The notes beneath the pieces were generated by a model. It was not told the origin of the DNA. It did no database searches and saw nothing but the letters and a program-made list of their open reading frames with translations. Shown piece after piece: positions 21,701-33,532 of a DNA stretch of 64,000 bases. Origin of the DNA: Austropuccinia psidii. Lineage: Eukaryota; Basidiomycota; Pucciniomycetes; Pucciniales; Sphaerophragmiaceae. Made by a program: the position numbers and the translations under genes. Each line of letters opens with the position of its first letter. The stretch's first letter is position 1. Where the stretch lies: NCBI GenBank assembly GCA_023105745.1, contig JALGQZ010000001.1:48111662-48175661 (forward strand). The letters are read 5' to 3'.

Positions 21701-24600
21701 CTCTCTATGTTAAGAATGATGTCAACTTCATGACCAATAATTGCTCCTAGACGTTCTTTGTCTGTAGCAAATGCTCCTCTGTGGTCATACAAAAGGGAAG
21801 AAAGTTCATTTTCTTGTTTATCAGTCAGATGAAGGCTTATCTCAGCCTCATTTAACTGTTCAGACTTGAATTTCTCTAACTCTAAGTTGACTGGTGATAC
21901 TTTTTTTACTGTAATTTGTCTTTTAAATGGTAAAAAGGCAAATTTCTGGCGCTTATTGTCCCCAATTGTAAAGTATCTGTCTTTGTTATTATGTAAATCT
22001 ATCCCATACATGATAAAATAGTCATTTCCCAATATAAAATGGGTACTAGAGCAATTTTCCATAACAACAAATTCAACTGTGATACTTAAATTCCCATTTA
22101 TGTGTGGGAATATGACATTGGTCTCAAAGATTCCTAATGCTTTCATTGGGTTACTTGCACTGTTGAGTTTTATACCATCAATTGGTAACAATTGGTCTTC
22201 AAAATTAGGTACACAAGTTTTAAGAAAAGATTTTTGAACACAAGAGCAGAAGGCTCCTGGGTCAAGAAAAAGTTTGGTAGGGTTGTTGTCAATCACCACT
22301 TCTGTTATACAGGAGTTACCAGCTGTATAACCTTTCCCTCTATTTGGTTTTGTCTTCATAAGCTGTGCATCTTGAACTTTTGATAAATCAACTTGACCAT
22401 TGCTCAATTGTGGCAAGTGGGAATATGATTCCATGATGTCAAAAGTGGCATTGATATTTTCTATATCTTTTGAAGATTCAGAAAATATGGATGACTTATC
22501 ATCTGAATTGTCTTCAGTTATGTCTTCTTTTTCAACATCTGGTTTCTTTTCAATGTCAATTTCATTGATGTTCCCCCTTTTTGGACATGTATTGGCTAAA
22601 TGGGTGGTGCTTTGGCAAATATGGCACTTTCTGACTGTATCTGCAGATTTATACTTAATATTACTAGAATTTTCTTTGGGGTTTCTGTCCACAGAATCTT
22701 TCCGAGGTGTATTAAACCTTGTTTTGAGATTCACCCTACTAGAACCAATTTTGGTTCTGGTGGTTACTTCTTCTAGTATATTGATAATATCTTCTGCTGA
22801 AGATTGTTCAGTAGTCCTGCTTCTGACAGCATGCTCTAAGTCACCTCCACATTGTCTCAGAATTTTCCTATGGATCATAAATTCTGACATGTCAGGATAT
22901 AATGCTGTTAGTCTGTCCTTTTGTTGGCAAAACCATGGTAAAGCTTTGTCTTTATCAGCATTAAATTTGGCAGATTCAAAGGCTGTTTCAACTTTAAACC
23001 TCCAAGCATCATTTGCCCATTTGTTGATGATTTGGGTTTTCCACCAAGTCCAACTCTGGTGTCCATGTGCTTGTCTTATTTTGATGTACCATATGTGAGC
23101 TGATCTGGTAAACAAGGTGTTAAACCGGGCTGTTACCAATCTGTCTGTTAATTCAAAATCCTCTTTGATCATGTCAATACCTCTAATGAATTCCATATGG
23201 TCATACTCTCCTTCACCACTGAAGTGAGGCCATTCTTTAAGTTTTGGAACTTCTTTCAAGAGTGCTTGGCCCATTGATGGTTCCAAGTTATGAAAAGAAG
23301 TGGATAATTCATTTTACAATTGTGAATTATCAGGATCCAATACTTGTGGATTTGGAATTCTTGTGCCCTCATTTTTATTTAGAGGTGTAGACATTCATGG
23401 TAAGGTGTTCAGTATTTGTTCAATGTCATTCATTTTACTGTTGCTACACCTTTGGGAATTTCTGTATTCATGTTGGAAGCTTTGTATTAAATTTATGACT
23501 TCAATTTTATACATGTCTTCTTTATGTGTCATTTCTTGCCATAAATCTGTCTGTCTTGTATTATCAGCAGTGACTTGATCCAATTTCATTGATAATTTTG
23601 ATACTTCTTCTTGTGAAGCATCAAAATACTTTTTCAAGGCAATGGTATATGTCTTTACTTCAGTAAATGAATTTGAAATGTCATCAAGGAATTTCTTTTT
23701 ATCTGTTTTGATAATATTTATGGCTTGTTTAATTCTTGTTTCAATTATGTCATCAATATTGAATTTAGAATATTTATCTGTTAATTCTTTAATAATGGCA
23801 GATTGTTCATTTATTTTATTGCTAGAAGAATTATTATTATTGGAATTTTTAATTGTTCTTGAGACTTTTTCAAAACACATAAGTGCTTCATTAATTTGGC
23901 ACAGACTCAGGTTGTTTGTTTTAATGTTGTTACAAATGGTGTCATTTTTATCAGAAAGATGTTTTTTCACGTCATTTATAGCATCATACAACTCTGGGAT
24001 GGAATCAAATATATCAGAAATCATTTCTGGAATCTTAATATGGCTTCCTCCTTCTTCTGTAATTCCATCATGGTTCTGGCCATCTGAAATACATTTTCCA
24101 TGGCATCATGTTGAATCTTTGGGATTCTGTAGCCCTGGCTGTAAGGTTTTGGGGCTGGTGCCTTCCCTTTGCCCTTGTTTGGAGTTTGTGGCTGCTTTTT
24201 CAAGTTGGAATTGCTGGTGCTGGCCACTGGGGCTGTCTTTGGCACTGGTTTGGGTGGTGGAGGGTTGTTTTTCCTCCATTCCAGTGTCGAAAGCATCATG
24301 TTTTTCTTCTCCATCAATGGATGCCATCCATTGAGCAATTTGCATGTGTTGGGATGGCCCAGGAATTTTCTTACTGTCAGGTAAGAATTCATGCAATTCT
24401 TCCACAGGTCTGCAAGGATCTGGTACTCCTTGAATTGAAGTGCATTGTTGTATGCACTGTGGCTGGCTTTTTATATGTCCACAGAGGCTTTTTGTGGTGG
24501 TGTCAGCTCTTTTATAAGGTAAAATAGTATTATCAGCTTCCAAATGACCCAATTTAGTTGTTTGGAAGTCATCAACTGACCCTTTTCCTTCTGTACCTGA
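18774..24600 (-). pseudogene. gag-pol: Element 3 Gag-Pol, inactivated
   Basis: The order is an N-terminal Gag region with a coiled-coil-like Asn/Lys-rich part (24024-23395), the Gag core (from 23286), and a canonical zinc knuckle CX2CX4HX4C ([10 protein letters not shown]...). Next come a retropepsin whose catalytic triplet reads Asp-Pro-Gly-Ala (Asp codon at 22261-22263), RT with YIDD (about 21207-21221), RNase H, integrase, and a C-terminal domain ending at the natural stop 18774. All but the last part share one frame. In-frame stops are at 24106, 23395, 23314, 20734, 20608, 19999 and 19522. A small deletion near 19286-19300 shifts the last domain. The element is therefore dead, though the domains are clearly recognisable. 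Confidence 0.9.
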
Positions 24601-24717
24601 TTAGCCTCTTCCATAATCACATCTATTACCTTTTTGGGAGCTGCTTGAGGGGTTTTAGCTGGCTCCCGACCTGGTTGAAGGCATAATTATGGTTTAAAAA
24701 GGTTTAAAATAGTATTT

Positions 24718-24954
24718 TTACGTCAAAAACTTACTATTTGCCAAATATTTTGCTTTCTGAAGGGTATTACTTATGTCCAAGTTAATCAATTCAGAAGATA
24801 TTGGTTCAGGTTGGTTATTTTGAGTCACAATAACAGTACTATTATGGTCTGAATTGATAGTACTGGCAGGAATAATGCTAGTGACTGTGGAGGCTGTTTC
24901 AATGTTTTCTTGTCTTACCACGTTGTCAGACACTAAAATTAATGAAAAAGCCAA
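24718..24954 (-). other. Possible upstream leader ORF of element 3
   Basis: A 78-codon frame precedes the main frame on the same strand and is separated from it by a TAA at 24601. It is Ser/Thr/Asn-rich with no recognised motif. It could be an upstream exon or leader peptide; a TTTTAG just upstream of its VSDNVV segment could be a splice acceptor. I cannot decide. Confidence 0.3.
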
Positions 24955-25137
24955 TTAATTAAGTAGAAAAAAGGTTATTTCAAAAAAGAAATAAAAATAT
25001 AAGCCTCACTTATAATATGAAAAAAATTATTTTTTAAGGATTTTTTGGATTATAGGTATTTTTTTATATGTTTTTAAGTTTTTCAATATAAGAAAAAATA
25101 TTTAAAAAGAGTAAAAAAAACTGTCACAGGTAAAATA

Positions 25138-25156
25138 TCATGGCTGGGTCCCCAAA
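25138..25156 (-). other. Candidate tRNA-type primer-binding site of element 3
   Basis: On the coding strand, TTTGGGGACCCAGCCATG follows the 5' LTR after two bases. The TGG start fits pairing with a tRNA CCA end, unlike elements 1, 2 and 4. I cannot name the tRNA, and the sequence is partly self-complementary (TGGGGACCCA). Confidence 0.4.
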
Positions 25157-26994
25157 TGTAAGGTGTGGATATGAAACTTTGATTTAAAATCAAGTACTTT
25201 TCCTGTCCTCAAAATTTGTATAAGGTAAAAATCAATTAAAAATAATAAGAAATATTATTTTTAACAGAAAACACGCCAAATTTATTTTTCATAACTTTCT
25301 TAGTATAAAACAATAATATTATAAAGATTCATTGTTTTACCAACAATAAAAATTTATCCAAAAAATACTCTACAAGAGATATTTTAAGGCTACAAAAGCA
25401 ATTTCTTCAAGAGCAATTTCAATTGGAATTAATTGAGCAAAGAACTGCAAGCAATTAATTAAAGAACAAAGTCTTTAAAAATAATATTAAAGAGAAAACA
25501 CGCCCAAAAGTGACCAGAGTGAATTTGGAAACAAAGTGACACAGTTTACAGTGTTGAAAGATGCTTTAATTCACTTTTGGGGTGGTTCAGGGGTAAAAAT
25601 GATTATAAGAGTTACAAACAATGATTATAATGATTTTTTCACGTGGTTAAAAGGATTAAAATGATTTAAAAATGGTGGTTTGAATCTTTGATTGATTGGC
25701 TTAACAGTGTTTAAACTAATTAATAAAAGGAAAAGATTCTAACATGAAGAGAAAAGTGGGGCAAAGAAGACATTCTTTTATAGCCATCAATTCTCTCACT
25801 CCAAAAGTAAAATTTACTCTTTTCAGTCGTGAAAAACAGTCTGACAACAGAAAAGCTAATTATGGAATCATTGAACCTTGGTTTAGACCAAAAAGGGCTG
25901 GTTTAAGCCATTTTTAGCCATTTTTAGCCATTTTTAGACCCTTAAATCAGCCATTACTATAGCAATACCAGGCCTAGAGCCTTCAAAACACGTCAGAATG
26001 TGTGTCGGAGGCGTAGAAACCAGTTAAAACTGTTTTACTATGATTTTTTTATCTTAAGGGTAGTTTTACCCTCTTGGCAACACCTAAAACTACCCCAGTT
26101 GGTATCAAAACCTTATCATCAATTGAGTCCACAGACCCTGTAACTCAATTCCAGGCCAAAAGTGATGAACTTTTGCGTGAATTTTGACATCCCACGCCTG
26201 TCAGCAAGGATTTTGGGGGTCTAGCTCCCCCTTAGAGCTGGAGTTCCTTTCCCCCCCCAAATTTAATCTTTCCAATTTATTTTTCCTTTAATTCCTCATC
26301 ATGTATTATACTTATAATTTAAATATGTAATTCAATTCAATTGTACAGTAAAGTACAGTAATAATTGACACCTCATATGTAAATCAAAGTTCACTTATGT
26401 AATACACATGCACATTTTGACATTTCAATTGAATTCAATTGAAAATACTTCAATTCCTCAGAACTTCTAAACTAAACACAACACCTCAATTTTAACACAA
26501 AAATTGATGGTTAACACCACATGTGGTGTGAATTAAATTAAGGTTTTGAGGATTTTCAACTTTTGTATTGAAAATACTAAAAACTTAATTTAAGCTTATT
26601 TAGAGTTGAGTTACAAGAATTTCACTCAGAGGTGACCCCACCTGATTTTTTATGAGGAATCCAATGGCGAAATAATTTTTATGTATTTATTTATTGGATA
26701 AAAAGTTATAATAATTTTTATTTAAATTTTTTCCAAATTTATTTATTTTTTCACAATTTTGTTAAAATTTCATTTTTACTTAATTTTTTCAAGTGTAGAT
26801 GTAATTTTATACTTACAAAATTTAATGTATTTTTATTTTTAAATTGTAATTAATTTTTTATTTTTAATATAATTTTATATTTATATTTTGATTTTTATTT
26901 TAATAATATAAATAAATTTATTTTATTTATATTAATATGTTATTTTTTATATTTGTGGTCTTTTGGGTATATGAAATTACCTCTAAGGCTCACA
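25157..26994 (-). repeat. Element 3 5' LTR (1838 bp)
   Basis: The plus-strand reading starts TGTAAGGTGTGGATATG and ends GGCTCACA. It pairs with 16911-18750, with scattered substitutions and small indels. It is followed by the TSD CCTAT. Confidence 0.9.
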
Positions 26995-27480
26995 CCTATT
27001 CAATGAGTTGGTATTAAAAATTGATCAAGACATAGAGTTTTGTAATGGGATTAAAAAAAAGGGTAAATAAACTATTGATAGACTTCCAGAAATACAATCA
27101 ACAGATGATGGTGATATTCCTGAGGGGCTATCTTTTGAGGTATTTGATCAAGATTGGCTCAAAGGTTGTAGTAAGATGTATACTATTGCCTGCAAAATAC
27201 TTGAAATGCCAGTGATTAGTGCAAACGGCGATTCTCTGCAATAAGTTAGGACAAGAAATGTATAGCACAGCCACAAATTAACATTTTGTTATTTGTGCAG
27301 GGGTAATACAATCTGATTATTATTTCTTAAAGATGCAACAACTTACTAAATATGTTAGAATATAAACCAAATGAATTGGAATGTATCACCATCTCCCTTA
27401 GAAATAATACTCTAATGCTCATTTTCATTGAGGAAATATTGAAGAAGGTCAATCCAGCTCATGGTGTTCATGATTTTTGA
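26995..27480 (+). pseudogene. 3' part of the disrupted gene-like unit
   Basis: After removal of element 3 and one CCTAT copy, the frame from 16905 continues as FNELVLKIDQDIEFCNG. It then stops at TAA near 27068, and a readable frame continues (IDRLPEIQ ... SFEVFDQDWLKG) to another TAA near 27242. It is dead in this copy. No known domain. Confidence 0.4.
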
Positions 27481-28226
27481 CCTGTGACAGAGTGAAAAGG
27501 AAGTATCAACTTTGTCAAACAAAAATTAGATAATATCAGGAATGCTCACATGGTTAATGAGTTTTTCTTTGTTTGGACCTATTGGTGATTTGAATATGGG
27601 ATGCCCATAAAGAAAGATTTCAGAATAGTAATACAATCAGGGAAAAAGATGAGCTTGAAAGGTACCTTCTGCATGTTGACCTCAACTGAATCAGGAGTGA
27701 TATAGTGAATGACCTTCATAGGCCATTGGTGACCAATACCATGGAGTCAATCAACAGCCTGAGCCTCAATGGCTGGGTTCCAATTGGGCTCCTGGAAATG
27801 TGGATGTAAGTGTCCAAAAATCAAAGTAGAACTTTGGGGGTCCCCTCACAATTAAATAGACCATATTAGCACAATTAATATTGAGGCCAGTGCCAGCTGC
27901 AGCCATGGATGCAATGAGTACTTCACATTCAGTATTATTGAAGAAATTCTCCAGGGCCTTCTCCTGCGCTTGTGCTGTAATTGTTCCATCAATTTGTGCT
28001 GAAATGATAGAGTGATGGGCAAGTGCAATACCAATTCTACCATAAAGGGAAGGTCAGATGGATTCAATTGGTAATGGCTGCGTATTAGAATTAACTCACA
28101 AATTGAGAAATTGGGTCCATTGCGTATAAACCACCAATTTGGTTGGAACACATTTTGATTGTTTGTTCTTCAGTAAGCTGTTTAGGAGGTGGGAAATTTT
28201 ACTACTCATCATGCATGTTTCCACGT
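27480..28226 (-). pseudogene. SNF2-type helicase fragment, copy A
   Basis: Minus-strand frames show a helicase C-terminal segment with motif V (AAAGTGLNI, about 27880) and, after a likely intron ending TTTCCAG, the EAQAVD ... LHRIGQ motif VI. A TGA (27747-27749) replaces the residue between Asp and Leu, where SNF2 proteins normally have Arg, consistent with CGA to TGA. The same stop is present in copy B, so the gene was already dead when the segment was duplicated. The copy ends where an LTR fragment begins at 28227. Confidence 0.6.
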
Positions 28227-28710
28227 TGTCACAACCATGGAAATTCACCTCCTTGAATCCCCGTATGGCATATCAAGCCACAGTCCTTTTATGGCCAATT
28301 GGCCATATCCATCACCAGTGGCCAATATGGCCACATCATCATCTTATGGACCATTTATGGCCATTTGTCTTTTGGGGCCTCCATGGCCCTTCACCTCAAT
28401 CCAGAAGCCATAGTGGCAAATTATGCCCAATTGGGTATTTCTGGTCATTTCCCTCAAAACCAGGGGAAATGGCCCAAATGGTTGTTTTGGCCATTTGGGC
28501 TCAAAATGCGCATTTGCACATTTTTGCGCACTTTGATGCAAAGTGTCCAAAAGACACTTTGCCGCCCTTTGGGCCAGTTTCTGGCTCAGAAGCCAAAAGT
28601 GGCCAAAAACGGCAAAGGACCCATAAACACCTTTCCAAGCTCTGAAGCCATCACATCCATATTTTTCCCCTCTGTCTTTCCATCTCAAGACTGTGTTTTT
28701 CATAATTGTG
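28227..28710 (+). repeat. Truncated LTR fragment, element 2-like
   Basis: It starts TGTCACAACCATGG like the LTR of element 2, followed by dense ATGGCC/TTGGCC motifs and a TGCGCA-rich stretch near 28505-28550. It lacks the TATA, hairpin and right end and stops at the start of the second SNF2 segment. No TSD is recognisable, so the right end was probably lost in a rearrangement. Confidence 0.6.
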
Positions 28711-31080
28711 GACCTGTGCCAGGGTGAAAAGGAGTTATCAGCTTTGTCAAACACAAATTATATAATATCAACAAGGCTCACACAGTTAATGAGTTTTTCT
28801 TTTCTTGGACCTATTGGTGATTGGAATATGGCATTCCCATAAGGAATGATTTCAGAATAGAAATACAATAAGGGTCAAAGATGAGCTTGAAAGGTACCTT
28901 CCGCATGTTGACCTCAACTGAATGAGGAGTGATATAGTGGATGACCTTTACAGGTTGTTGTTGGCCAATACGATGGAGTCAATCAACAGCCTGAGCCTCA
29001 ATGGCTGGGTTCCAATTGGGATCCTGGAAATGTGGATGTCAGTGTCCGAAAATCAGGGTATAATTTTGGGGGTCCCCTCACCATTAAAAAGAAAATATTA
29101 GCACAAGTTATATTGAGGCCAGTTCCAGCTGCGGCAATGGATTCAATCAGTACTTCACATTCAGGATTATTGAAGAAATTCTCCAGTGCCTTCTCCTGTG
29201 CTCATGCTGAAAGGATAGAGTGATGGGCAAGTGCAATAACAATTCTACAATGAGAAACAGTCAGATGGATTCAATTGGTAATGGATTCATATTATAATTA
29301 ACTCACAAATCAAGAAATTGGGTCCATTGGGTATAAACCAACGATTTGGTTGGACTACACTTTGATTGTTTGTTCTTCATTAATCTTTGTAGGAGGTGTG
29401 CAATTTTACTACTATTCATGCATGTTTCCACATCCACAATAGTTTGTCTGATTATTGGGGAGTTATTCTGAGGGCTCCTGCCCTCGTGGTCTTCCAAATC
29501 TGCCGCCACAATTGTGTTAAGCATGATTTGATGGTTACAACATATTGCAGCTTATTAATATTTCTGAAAATTCCCCTGGTCCTTTGCTTTTGGATGATAG
29601 GAATTCTTTGTATAATGTGGAATATTCTTGCTGCATGGTTGGGTTGAGTGGGAGAAGTTCATAATGATAGTTAATAGTGGGGAGGGATTCAAGATGTGTG
29701 GTTTTGGTGTGGCACAAACTTAAATGCCGCAATTCCCAATGCAAAATATCATTCCTACCTTTGGAAAGACTACTCAGGATCAATGGTGACCAGTTGTCTT
29801 GATCTGAGCTCTGGGGTTGGGTGATGAATGATATTATTCCCAATAGGTCATAAATGGTGTTGTGAATAGGTGTGCCCATTAAAGATATTCTATGGTATGA
29901 AAGGAGGCTATTAATGGCACGGTGAGTGGCAGTGTATTGAGAGAAAATATAGCTATAAGATGTGGGAAGGGTTATTGGATATAAAAGGTAATTTAAATCA
30001 TTTAAAGATCAGACACTCACTGTGCTTCATCCAAAATTATACAATGCCAATTTATTTTAAGAATGAATGATGTAGAGGTATTGGTTTGCTTAAATTCTTG
30101 GGTGATAGTATTGTAAGAAGTGATGATGATATCATATTTTAAGATGCTGGCCTTGGATAATGAGTGACAAGCGGGACCATGGTAGATTTTGGCTTGCAGC
30201 GCTCCAGCCTGAGCATGCTTGGATATTTCTGATTGCCCGTTGGCAATTAAGCAAGGGGGGAAGATGATCATGGTGGGCGTGGAGCAATGGGGGTTTGCAA
30301 TCAACCGCTCCTTGGAGGTACCAATGAGAGCAATAGCCTGAATGGTTCTACCTAATCCCACATCATCTGCAAGCAGTCCTCCAAGAGGGGTATTGGTCAA
30401 AGGGGATTCAAACGAGCTAATGACCTTGTTTGTAATGATGTGCCTGGCATTAAAAGTGGTTCCAGGGGGTGAGGTGGCCCAAAGGTTATGGGCTGATTGG
30501 ACATTGGGGATTTCTCAATCCCAGGGAAAAGCTAGTCCGGTCTTGTGATGAGGGAGAAGGGGGGTTTGAATAATGGAATGGGGCGGGTCATCATGGGGAG
30601 GTCTGATCCACTGGGTAATTGTATCAGTTTTTGCTTGGAAGTAAATGATAAAACAGCAGGATATGAAGCTGGCGTCAAGCTCAAAGTGGGAAATGTGGGA
30701 GTAAAGACTTGACATAAACTATGAGTATTACACTCATATTCTTTGGGAATTTCAAGCTTGGAATCTTGTGTTTGAAAGCTTTTAATTATGAATAGTATGT
30801 TTGGATACCATGTGAAAAACATCAATTCTAGATTGGGTTTCTGAGATGAGGAGGGATCATTTGCATCAGTCATAAATACTCCCTCAACAGATAATATTTG
30901 AGTAGGATTGGATTGGCAATTTTCAATCCATGCCCCACCAGGACCACAGTGCATGAAATTTTGTGGTGCCCCAAGGAATGGTATCAACGTTTTGGAAAGG
31001 GTTCCAGGGAGAGAGCCAATAGCAGGCTGGTGATCGGGGAGATATACAAATATGTTGTGTTCATTGTGCCATAGGATCAT
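28711..31080 (-). pseudogene. SNF2-type (Rad5/HLTF-like) helicase pseudogene, copy B
   Basis: On the minus strand in order: an N-terminal region (31080-30532); a TGA at 30515; motif I GGLLADDVGLGRT (Walker Lys replaced by Arg, about 30340-30385); and motif II, whose DEA-CA end is cut by an intron. The GTGAGT donor at 30020 and TATAG acceptor near 29953, when spliced, restore DEAH. Motif III GTPIHNT follows (about 29870). Next is the C-terminal lobe (SLVYTQWTQFLDL, near 29310), motif V (AAAGTGLNI, near 29110), and motif VI with an in-frame TGA (28979-28981). At least two stops and a frameshift near 29590 make it dead. The family is chromatin-remodelling/DNA-repair ATPases. The 750-bp 3' part duplicates copy A. 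Confidence 0.75.
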
Positions 31081-33323
31081 CCAAGAAGCTAAATGGGAAT
31101 TATCAGGATTTATGGTTATATCACTCTTTATTTAATTAAAAATATTAATCATCCCAATGCAAAGTGGCTGTGAAGGGGTTGATATGATGGCTATTATGAA
31201 TTATTTGGGGACAGTTGGAAATTATATGATCAGGAAGGGGTAGCTAAAAGGAATGAAGACCAATAAGTGCAGGTGGGGAACTTATATGAGAGGAAGCAAT
31301 GGGCTCAAGGGGGATGGCCTGTGGTTACATGCATGGTCTTTAGGAAGATGGGTCTCTTGGGCTCATAATTTTCATATCCAATTTGGGGCATATGTCAAGG
31401 CAAGGTGGAAAAAATGTGGGTGCACCAATATGACTGCTGGATCTGCAGCAATTTACGCAACCTTTGGTGAACCAAGGTTGACATTAGCATATCCGAGATT
31501 GGGTGGGTTGTAGAAACTTATTGTGGATGGGCATGTTTGAGGCATGCAGCCATGTCTGCTGGTGTGAGAGTGAATAATGAGCATATCTTCCCCAGGTTAA
31601 TTGTCGTACAGGGACCTACTGGGCAACGCTGCTGGTTTCAAAGGGAAATCTCACTGTGGGGATGTTTTTGTGTGGGCAGGTGAGCTATGTTTGGTGGCAT
31701 GCCACCAAACATGAGCTTGGTTTTGCCCAAAGTTTTTTGCTGACTGACGCCTACTGGGATTCCAGGGGGGAATGTGTGGCATGATCAAAGGCGGCGCCGG
31801 CTGTGAGCTGTGATCCACAGATACATTCACCCCTATTGCATTTGAGGCAGGTACTCATCCACCAAGATTGGCATCAAGGTATTTCCCTCACGCTTGTACA
31901 AAACTCTGGCGGAAGAGGCGACCCGCCCAAGGGATTTTTCGGCTGCAAGCCAGGCGCCACAACTTACGCAGGGTGCATGAGAATGTGCAGCAAATGACCC
32001 GCGGTGGAAGATCTCCACACAAACATAACCAGCGTCAGGAATCATAGGCTGGGATTATGCTAATGCGGATGAGGCTGAAGCAAATCCACACTGATGGTCC
32101 TCAGGTTTCCACGCGCATGACCAACCAAATAGCCAGTTGGAAGACTGGTGGTAAAAGGTCTTCCAGGCGTGTGAAAGTTGCCTGCGTATGACCCGTTGGA
32201 GGTGCCTATAAAAGCGTGTGGCTGCCCGACAATGAGGGGGAGCAATAAACAAGCAAGGCAAGTCATTATTTGCCCCAACAATGGCACTGGAGTGAATCCA
32301 CCATTTGCATATGACCCAAATCCTTAGTCATCCATGTATACACCTCTTACATTAACTCCGATTACACCTGCATCTGTGTGGTAGTTAGGCGGAGCCCTCC
32401 AAAAAGGTGCATCAAAGTGATGCATTTGAGAAATTTGACTCAATGGCTTGACATGATTGCACTTTACATTGTTTTACAGCTTTTGCTCTTACCCAACATT
32501 CTAGTACATACAAAGGTGTACTACGTACTACAATGTCGGCTGTAAAAATTGGGATGGAGTAATACTACTCCCGCCTGCATGCATATTACCAATTGGGATC
32601 CACCTTCCAATTGTTTACATGCATGTGGCTCATGTGCCGAATGCTCAGCCTTGTGTTTCACCCAATTTGCACATGCAAGCTGAGCATGTCATGGTCAAAA
32701 GCTCAGTGTGGAAGTTTCTGTTGGTGCCTTCATCGGAACACTTTTTGCAATAGTTCATTGGAAGGCTCAGTTTGGAGCACTTCACCAAAGCGCCAGAAAT
32801 GCTCAGCCTGGCCAAAATGTCTTCCGATGTTGTCAAAAATGCTCATATTGCATGCTTACAAAAATGACCTACCAATTGCTCAGCATGGTGCATTTGATAT
32901 TGTCATATCAATAGCTCAATAACTGTGCATTTCAAATGTTCAGCCACTGAGAATTTCAACTATGGCCCCAAAGCAAACCTGAGAAATGGGTTGACCCAAG
33001 CTCACACTGTATACACTTGCCATACAGCCACCCGACCCTTTGTTCAAACACTATCACCCAGCCATAAGGCCGGTATGCTCGTCGCAGTCACCTGTGACCA
33101 AATGCACCACATGCTTTTCTGCATGGGGCATTTGTGGATTGCACCCACCGTGCACATTCAACAATGCCCTCACAAAGGCCCTCCCAGGTGATCGGGTGGC
33201 TATTTAAGGAAACAAAGGGGATTTGACTGACTCTGAAAATTCAATCAATTGAAATACTCAGCCAGAATCTCTCTTTTCCTCTGCCTCACGCGAGCATTTC
33301 CCTTCTCAGTCGCAGCATTGGCT
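31081..33323. other. No supported gene; GCTCAG-rich region
   Basis: Several short frames exist (for example plus 31253-31513 and minus 31833-32045), but none shows a motif or clear coding character. Visible features are a 26-bp palindrome at 31687-31712, TATAAAAG near 32210, and many GCTCAG/CTGAGC hexamers between 32640 and 33300. Base composition is less AT-rich than the LTR regions. Confidence 0.4.
31687..31712. repeat. Perfect 26-bp palindrome
   Basis: The half-site ATGTTTGGTGGCA meets its exact reverse complement at 31699/31700 with no loop. With one bulged base the symmetry extends to about 31683-31716. It could extrude as a cruciform or bind a dimeric protein; no partner feature is visible. 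Confidence 0.8.
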
Positions 33324-33494
33324 GCAACTGAGCTTCAATTTTGGCGACACGCCTTGAAGCTGAGCCTTTGTTGGGTGCTGCGACTGAGCTTCAATTTTTC
33401 AGACACAACTTCAAGCTGAGCCTTTGTTGGTTGCTGTTACTGAGCTGAAATTTTTCTGACACACCTTGAATCTGAGCCTTTGTTGAGTGCTGCA
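33324..33494. repeat. Three tandem ~56-bp repeats
   Basis: Units begin near 33324, 33383 and 33439. Each contains ACTGAGCTTCAATTTT, GACAC, a CTTGAAGCTGAGCC-type block and TTTGTTGGGTGCTG. They lie just upstream of a TATAAAAG at 33525. Confidence 0.8.
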
Positions 33495-33524
33495 ACTGCT
33501 GCGGTTGTCTCAGCTTCACCATGG

Positions 33525-33532
33525 TATAAAAG
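33525..33532 (+). promoter_or_regulatory. TATA box of a dead gene
   Basis: TATAAAAG is followed by a pyrimidine-rich tract. The exons of the 33934-34795 pseudogene begin about 400 bp downstream, after a TTTTTAG acceptor, so this is a plausible core promoter for it. Confidence 0.45.

Larger units (their letters stand above)
16911..26994 (-). mobile_element. Element 3: degenerate Ty3/gypsy element with a single gag-pol frame
   Basis: It is bounded by the perfect duplication CCTAT (16906-16910 and 26995-26999). Its LTRs are 16911-18750 (3' in coding sense) and 25157-26994 (5'). The left LTR has lost its terminal G (TTTAAGG instead of TGTAAGG). Coding is on the minus strand. Gag, protease, RT, RNase H and integrase lie in one frame from about 24600 to 19290, interrupted by seven in-frame stops and ending after one frameshift. 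It is a different family from elements 1, 2 and 4: single frame, canonical zinc knuckle, and a CX2C-free C-terminal domain. Confidence 0.92.

Noticed and set aside
22400..24334. Plus-strand ORFs of 232 and 230 codons
   Set aside because: They are antisense shadows of element 3 Gag, hydrophobic in the way reverse readings of Lys/Asn-rich sequence usually are.
25138..25156. A named tRNA primer for element 3
   Set aside because: The site begins TGG, but I could not match it to a specific tRNA 3' end without a search.
30017..30030. DEAQ variant of the helicase motif II
   Set aside because: A GTGAGT donor lies inside it, and splicing to 29952 gives the usual DEAH.
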